Of a DNA stretch of 17,015 nt, positions 12,669-17,015 are shown in pieces. Made by a program: the position numbers and the translations under genes. Source of the DNA: Clostridiales bacterium (lineage in GTDB: Bacteria; Bacillota; Clostridia; Christensenellales; Aristaeellaceae); contig JAHZHX010000009.1 in the NCBI GenBank assembly GCA_019420065.1, positions 1 to 17,015 on the forward strand, in the 5' to 3' direction. The notes beneath the pieces are model-generated. The model saw only the letters and a list, made by a program, of their open reading frames with translations. It ran no database searches and had not been told where the DNA came from. Within the stretch, counting starts at the first letter, position 1; each line of letters begins with the position of its first letter.

Positions 12669-13750
12669 ATCCGCGGCACGCGCTTGCCGATGATCGCCGT
12701 ACACTCGTTGCGGTTCAGGCACCCCGCCGCCGCATATTCGCGCAGCGGCATCTCCCCGCCAAGCAGCGTAACCACATCCCCCTGACGCACGCCGTCAATA
12801 TCCGTCACGTCGGCCACCATCTGATCCATACAGATAAGACCGACGATTTTTGCGCGCCCTCCGCGTATGATTACCTCTCCTTTTCCGCTCATCACCCGGG
12901 GATACCCGTCCGCATATCCGGCAGAAATGGACGCCAGCACGCTGTCGCGCTGCACGGGATGGCTGTCGTCATACCCGACATAAGACCCGGCCGAAACGCG
13001 GAATACCCTTGTTACCCGCGCGCAAAAACGCACGGTGGGCTTGATTTCCTCCGGATGGTCAAAACGGTTGGGATAATTGCCGTAAAGCAGCGCGCCCACG
13101 CGCACCGCGTTATACTGCCACTGCGGATAACGCGCAAGGCCGATCGAATCCAGCATATGGACCATGGAAAAGCGAATGTCCAGCGCGCTGCACATGCTTG
13201 CAAAAGCCGCGTGCTGCGCTTCATCGCTTTCCCGGTTATGAAGCGCCAGATGCGTATACAGCCCTTCCGCGACAATCCCCGGCATATGGGCGCAGCGCTC
13301 AATGGCGGCGCTTTCCCCAGGGTAAAAACCAATGCGATGCAGACCGGTATCGACCTTGAAATGCACATAAGCCGGTTTGTTGACCGCCATGGCCGCCTGA
13401 GAAACCGCATCCATGACCAGCTCGGAACCTACTGTCAAGCGGATCTCCATTTCGATCGCTGTCTCCAGCGCCCCCGGAAGAGATTCGCCCAAGCACAGAA
13501 TCCAGGCTTCCGACAGCGCGTCGCGCAAAAGAAACGCCTCATCCAGACAGGCTACGGCAAAGCAGCGCACGCCGTTGGCCCAAAGCAGACGCGCCATCGG
13601 CACAAGCCCCAGGCCGTATGCGTCCGCCTTCAGAACGGCAATCAGGCGCGCGTCCTCATTCATCCGTCGCTGCACGGCGCGGAGGTTATTCACAATCGCT
13701 CCTGTATCCACTTCCAGCCAGCAACGGGCGCGCGGCAAATCACGTTTCAT
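12659..13750 (-). CDS. alr: Alanine racemase
   Basis: Alr interconverts L- and D-alanine and supplies D-alanine for peptidoglycan. It is a PLP enzyme of the cytoplasm. The 363 residues are normal in length. The PLP lysine is Lys41 in AVLKADAYGLG, the phosphate-side arginine is Arg139 in FKVDTGLHRIGF, and the second catalytic base is Tyr259 in SAGYADGYPR. CMDQM (297-301) and the terminal GKRVPRIYL are typical. The start is ATG 13750, which overlaps the stop of oppF as ATGA. A GTG at 13762 would add four residues but is less likely. AAAGGTG is found upstream. It is the last gene of the opp operon as seen here, which is unusual company for alr. Its stop overlaps the convergent PHP phosphatase gene. 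Confidence 0.95.
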   Translation of the reverse strand: MKRDLPRARCWLEVDTGAIVNNLRAVQRRMNEDARLIAVLKADAYGLGLVPMARLLWANGVRCFAVACLDEAFLLRDALSEAWILCLGESLPGALETAIEMEIRLTVGSELVMDAVSQAAMAVNKPAYVHFKVDTGLHRIGFYPGESAAIERCAHMPGIVAEGLYTHLALHNRESDEAQHAAFASMCSALDIRFSMVHMLDSIGLARYPQWQYNAVRVGALLYGNYPNRFDHPEEIKPTVRFCARVTRVFRVSAGSYVGYDDSHPVQRDSVLASISAGYADGYPRVMSGKGEVIIRGGRAKIVGLICMDQMVADVTDIDGVRQGDVVTLLGGEMPLREYAAAGCLNRNECTAIIGKRVPRIYL

Positions 13751-14679
13751 GCTTCCAGGCACCTTTTTTCATACTCGCGCATTTCCGCGCTGTTGCCAAG
13801 GACATGATGCCCCGGCTCGATTTCCCGCCATACCGGCTTGTCAACGCTGTAATCATGCATGCCCTCGTCGTACTCCAGCGGTACCTTCTGCTTTTCATAG
13901 GCAGGGTTGGGCATGGGCACGGCTGACAGCAGCGCACGGGTATACGGATGCAGCGGATGGCGGAAAAGCGTTTCCGTTTCCGCCATTTCCACCAGAACGC
14001 CCTTATGAATAACGGCAATCCGGTCGCAGATAAAGCGCATGACCGACAAGTCATGTGAAATAAACAGGTAAGTTAAACCGCGTTTTTTTTGCAGCTGCGA
14101 CATAAGATTGAGCACCTGAGCGCGAATGGACACGTCCAGAGCGGAAATCGGCTCGTCCGCCACCACAAACTCCGGCTCCATAATCAGCGCCCGGGCGATA
14201 CCGATGCGCTGGCGCTGGCCGCCGGAAAACTCATGCGGAAAACGGCTGGCAAACTCCGGCAGCAATCCCACATCCATGAGCGCCGCATCCACGCGCTCGC
14301 GCCGCTCTTGTCTGGTCATTTTTTTATTTGAAGCATACAGTCCCTCGGACACGATATAATCCACTTTGGCGCGCTCGTTAAGCGAAGCCATGGGATCCTG
14401 AAAAATCATCTGGATTTCGCGCATGACCCGCCGGTCCGCCTCACGGCTGATACGGCCGCTGATTTTTTCTCCCTTATAAAAAATTTCGCCTGCGGCGGCC
14501 GGATACACACGAATGATCGTGCGGCCGATGGTCGTTTTCCCCGATCCCGATTCGCCCACCAGTCCAAACGTTTCGCCGCGGTAAATATCAAAGGAAACGC
14601 CGCGCACCGCCTCAAAGCGCTGCCTGCGCTCGCCAAAGGCAACGTGCAGATCGCGCACGGAAAGAATGGGATCACGCAT
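13747..14679 (-). CDS. oppF: Oligopeptide ABC transporter ATP-binding protein OppF
   Basis: This is one of two cytoplasmic ATPases that power peptide import through OppB and OppC. The 310 residues contain Walker A GESGSGKT (42-49), Q-loop Gln94 in IFQDPMASL, signature SGGQRQR (152-158), Walker B FVVADEP (171-177) and switch His209. The C-terminal HPLHPYTRALLSAVPMPNP is the usual peptide-importer ATPase extension, here followed by a longer tail that ends in REYEKRCLEA. The first 8 bases overlap the end of oppD and the last 4 overlap the alr start, so the genes are coupled. Distinguishing OppF from DppF or AppF by sequence alone is uncertain, but the neighbouring OppC fits the Opp type. All catalytic motifs are intact. 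Confidence 0.93.
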   Translation of the reverse strand: MRDPILSVRDLHVAFGERRQRFEAVRGVSFDIYRGETFGLVGESGSGKTTIGRTIIRVYPAAAGEIFYKGEKISGRISREADRRVMREIQMIFQDPMASLNERAKVDYIVSEGLYASNKKMTRQERRERVDAALMDVGLLPEFASRFPHEFSGGQRQRIGIARALIMEPEFVVADEPISALDVSIRAQVLNLMSQLQKKRGLTYLFISHDLSVMRFICDRIAVIHKGVLVEMAETETLFRHPLHPYTRALLSAVPMPNPAYEKQKVPLEYDEGMHDYSVDKPVWREIEPGHHVLGNSAEMREYEKRCLEA

Positions 14680-15718
14680 GCCAGTTTCCTCCTTCCGGCG
14701 TAAGGCGGTTCAGCGACGCAGGCTTTTCCACCTTCGGCGCGCGCGGATCCAGCAGCCAGGAACGCACGCGGTGACTCTCGCTTATCTCGAAATACGGCGG
14801 CCGCTGCGTGTAATCAATGTTCAATGCCTGCGGATTGCGCGGCGCAAACGCGTCGCCCTCAATCTCGTTGAACAGGTTGGGCGGCGTTCCGCGAATGGAG
14901 AACAGCTCCTCTCCTCTGCGCCCCAGCTGCGGCAGCGAGGACAGCAGCGCCCAGGTATAGGGATGGCGGGGATCATAATAGATTTCCTCGCAGGAGCCGA
15001 CCTCCACAATATCGCCCGCATACATAACGGCAATCCGGTCGGCCACGTTGGCCACAACGCCCAGATCATGCGTAATGTACACCGTTGTCAGGTGATACTT
15101 GCGCACCAACGATTTAATCAGCTGCAAAATCTGCGCCTGGATGGTCACGTCCAGCGCCGTTGTCGGCTCGTCACAGATCAGGATCTGCGGATTGCAGGCC
15201 AGCGCGATGGCAATGACCGCCCGCTGACGCATGCCGCCCGAGAATTCGTGCGGGTATTGCCGGGCGCGGCGCTCAGGCTCGGTGATGCCCACGTCGCTGA
15301 GCAGCTCGCATACGCGCTTGTGCGCCGCCGCTCCCCGCAGCCCCTGATGCAGCCGCAGCGCCTCGCCGATTTGTGCGCCAATGGTTTTGAGCGGATTCAG
15401 GCTGGTCATGGGATCCTGCAGCACCATGGCGATTTCCCGACCGCGGATCTTCAGCCACTCCTTTTCGCTCTTCAGTTTGGCTAAATCCGTTCCGCGATAA
15501 AGAATGCTGCCGCTGTCGATCCAGCCGTTCTGGTCAAGCAGGCCCATAAAGGTCTTGGTCAGCACCGACTTGCCGCTGCCCGATTCGCCCACGATCGCAA
15601 AGCTCTCGCCGCGATACAGCTCCATCGATACGCCGCGGATGGCATGCAGCGTTTTTCCGCGCAGACTGAACTTGACGTTCAGATCCTGGACGGATAGCAC
15701 AACCTCGCGCTTTTCCAT
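14672..15718 (-). CDS. oppD: Oligopeptide ABC transporter ATP-binding protein OppD
   Basis: OppD is the second ATPase of the peptide importer. The 348 residues carry Walker A GESGSGKS (44-51), Gln101 in VLQDPMTSLNPL, signature SGGMRQR (160-166), Walker B ILICDEP (179-185) and His217. The C-terminal oligopeptide-type region is present (RGTPPNLFNEIEGDAFAPRN, 276-295). The four positions that hold an iron-sulfur cluster in many OppD/DppD proteins read Asp289, Asn295, Asp302 and Ser320, so no cluster can form; I recall the same variant in other low-GC Gram-positive OppD proteins. The start is ATG 15718 with GGGGGAGG about 5 bases upstream. The open frame continues to 15772, but that part overlaps the oppC end. 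The gap to oppC is 13 bases. Confidence 0.95.
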   Translation of the reverse strand: MEKREVVLSVQDLNVKFSLRGKTLHAIRGVSMELYRGESFAIVGESGSGKSVLTKTFMGLLDQNGWIDSGSILYRGTDLAKLKSEKEWLKIRGREIAMVLQDPMTSLNPLKTIGAQIGEALRLHQGLRGAAAHKRVCELLSDVGITEPERRARQYPHEFSGGMRQRAVIAIALACNPQILICDEPTTALDVTIQAQILQLIKSLVRKYHLTTVYITHDLGVVANVADRIAVMYAGDIVEVGSCEEIYYDPRHPYTWALLSSLPQLGRRGEELFSIRGTPPNLFNEIEGDAFAPRNPQALNIDYTQRPPYFEISESHRVRSWLLDPRAPKVEKPASLNRLTPEGGNWHA

Positions 15719-15731
15719 GTCATCCTCCCCC

Positions 15732-17015
15732 TTACAAATGGTTTTTGGGATCCGCTGCGTCCGCAAAAGCATTGCCGATCATATAGAATGAAATCGTGAT
15801 AATCGAAAGCACAATCGTGGGGAACACCAGCTGATAGCTCTGCGAGGTGGAAATGAGCTTGCGGCCGACATTGATCAGGTTGCCAAGCGAGGGAATGCTC
15901 ACCGGCAGCCCCAGGCCGATATAGGTAATAAACACCTCGCTGCCGATCGCGCCCGGCACGGCCAGCGCCATGCGCAGGGTGATGACCGATACCAGGTAGG
16001 GCAGAAGATTGCGGCTGATGATGCGCAGCGTGCCCACGCCCAGGCAGCGGGAAGCCAGGTTATAGTCCCGGTCGCGGATAATGATGATCTGGTTGCGGAT
16101 AAAGCGCGCCATTCCGACCCATCCCGTCAGACACATGGCAAAAATCAGCGTGCCGATCCCCGGGCGCATCACATAGGCAATCAGCACCAGCACAATGGTG
16201 GTCGGGATATTATCCACCACGTTGTAAATCTCGGTCAGCAGCCGGTCAAGGCGACGCACATATCCCCACAAAACGCCGATCACAATGCCGATAGCCGCTT
16301 CGATCAGCGCCACAGTGAAGCCGATAAACAGCGACGTGCGCGTGCCCGACCATACCAGCGCCCACAGATCCTGCCCCAAATTGTTGGTTCCAAAAAGGAA
16401 AGGGGCAGTGCTTGGCAGAATGCGCAGGTCGCAGTCGCGGTTTGTTACCGCCCGGTCGCCGTTAATGTCCAGGCAATCGGTGCGCACAAACAGCGGATCG
16501 CCATTGTTGGTATAATCGCCAGGAGCGGAGTACACCTTCAGCGCAAAATTGGAGCGGGCCGTATAAGGCGTATTTTCATAATCCTCCGGGAGCTTGAGTT
16601 TGGTTGAAAAATCGTTTTTGACATAACCCTGCATGCCGTCAATTTCAACCTTGCAGTACTCCGCGCCGTATTCCAGCACCGTAAATTCTGTGCGCGCCTT
16701 GAGGTTTGCCACCACGTTGCTGACCGCCGTCCATTCCGGATTATCATAAGGCGTGACCGTCAGCGTCTCGCCGGAGCGCGCATGCGCTTTCACGGTCGTG
16801 AGCGAGGGAGCGATATTGCTCATCTGCATGCTGGTGGTCGGATGATTGATAATCAGGTTTGCCGGATACTGCCCTGGAAGGTAAGGCTGAATCACGGTAA
16901 AGAGCACCAGAACCAGCAAAATGCCCAGCAGCGTCACCGCCACACGGTTCTTCAGGAACACCCGGAAGGTGCTTCCCCAATAGGAATAGTTGGAATACCC
17001 CGTCTTTTCCGCATT
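15732..17015 (-). CDS. oppC: OppC permease with extracytoplasmic insert, partial
   Basis: OppC is one of the two membrane channel subunits of the oligopeptide importer. The frame is open to the window edge, and the first visible codons (NAEKTGYSNYSYWGSTFRVF) match the N-terminus of Gram-positive OppC, so the true start lies just beyond 17015 and the GTG at 16961 is internal. At least 427 residues are present, against about 300-340 usual. Numbering from 16961: TM1 is about 7-25; residues about 53-182 are an insert between the NHP-containing loop and the standard FGTNNLGQDLW motif (190-200); the remaining helices follow, with the EAA-like loop ASRCLGVGTLRIISRNLLPYL and the end NAFADAADPKNHL. 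The insert holds an SH3b-like segment (66-121) and a calcium-loop motif (165-176). oppD follows 13 bases downstream. Confidence 0.93.
   Translation of the reverse strand, partial: NAEKTGYSNYSYWGSTFRVFLKNRVAVTLLGILLVLVLFTVIQPYLPGQYPANLIINHPTTSMQMSNIAPSLTTVKAHARSGETLTVTPYDNPEWTAVSNVVANLKARTEFTVLEYGAEYCKVEIDGMQGYVKNDFSTKLKLPEDYENTPYTARSNFALKVYSAPGDYTNNGDPLFVRTDCLDINGDRAVTNRDCDLRILPSTAPFLFGTNNLGQDLWALVWSGTRTSLFIGFTVALIEAAIGIVIGVLWGYVRRLDRLLTEIYNVVDNIPTTIVLVLIAYVMRPGIGTLIFAMCLTGWVGMARFIRNQIIIIRDRDYNLASRCLGVGTLRIISRNLLPYLVSVITLRMALAVPGAIGSEVFITYIGLGLPVSIPSLGNLINVGRKLISTSQSYQLVFPTIVLSIITISFYMIGNAFADAADPKNHL
16434..16469 (-). other. EF-hand/dockerin-type calcium loop in OppC insert
   Basis: OppC residues 165-176 (from 16961) read DINGDRAVTNRD. 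Acidic or polar ligands stand at loop positions 1, 3, 5, 9 and 12 with a hydrophobic residue at 8, which is the EF-hand/dockerin pattern. Cysteines flank it at 163 and 177. Only one loop is present, whereas a dockerin has two. Confidence 0.6.
16599..16766 (-). other. SH3b-like segment in OppC extracytoplasmic loop
   Basis: OppC residues 66-121 (from 16961) follow the bacterial SH3 pattern: an opening beta strand LTVTPYDNP, then ANLKARTEFTVLEYGAEYCKV and DGMQGYVKNDF, matching the G/T-x-V-L-x-x-x-W/Y-x-K-V and G-x-x-G-Y/W-V blocks. By topology the loop after TM1 faces the outside. Confidence 0.6.

Noticed and set aside
14666..15484. Plus-strand open frame (272 aa) opposite oppD
   Set aside because: Antisense shadow; no recognisable motif, while the minus strand has all ABC ATPase motifs.
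16961..16961. GTG at 16961 as the start of OppC
   Set aside because: The frame stays open to the window edge and the upstream codons match the conserved OppC N-terminus, so the gene is cut by the window.
1..17015. CRISPR array, tRNA or rRNA genes, insertion sequence or prophage
   Set aside because: No regularly spaced repeats, tRNA-like cloverleaf, transposase or integrase motif was found by reading both strands.

Overview
The window looks like chromosomal DNA of a Firmicute, most likely a clostridial (gut-type) bacterium. The protein sequences are of that type, Shine-Dalgarno sequences are strong, sigma-A promoters are close to consensus, and genes sit in tight strand-switching operons. Most of the window is fairly GC-rich (60-base lines counted by hand at 1681 and 14221 give 55% and 57%). 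The 4.45-6.3 kb segment is clearly AT-richer (lines at 5221 and 5581 give 33% and 25%). No rRNA, tRNA, CRISPR array, transposase or phage gene was seen.

Layout. (1) 1-96: tandem hairpins ending in a U-tract, then recG (97-2100, +). (2) 2104-6002, minus strand: a possible five-gene unit read from a perfect consensus promoter at 6151-6123. It encodes a 357-aa secreted protein, a 130-aa secreted protein, two ABC-2-type permeases and an ATPase with a glutamate in place of the Q-loop glutamine, as in lantibiotic/bacitracin immunity transporters. (3) 6243-7448, plus strand: a phosphoribosyltransferase gene with its own perfect promoter, then a small HTH/zinc-ribbon regulator. (4) 7503-10905, minus strand: an operon of a TtcA-like PP-loop protein, a DegV protein and ribulokinase AraB, closed by a hairpin shared with the convergent regulator gene. 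(5) 11047-12668, plus strand: an inositol-monophosphatase-family protein translationally coupled to a PHP-type histidinol-phosphatase-like protein. (6) 12659-17015, minus strand: oppC (cut by the window edge), oppD, oppF and alr, each overlapping or nearly touching the next.

Most genes are ordinary housekeeping genes. Two places stand out. First, OppC carries an insert of roughly 130 residues in its first extracytoplasmic loop, with an SH3b-like segment followed by a dockerin/EF-hand-type calcium loop bracketed by two cysteines. This suggests an oligopeptide importer with a built-in wall- or calcium-sensing part, and the operon also makes alanine racemase. Second, the AT-rich secreted-protein genes lie directly upstream of a LanFEG-like exporter and could form a secreted-effector plus export/immunity module. 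Function in both cases is inferred from sequence read by eye. No database search was possible.
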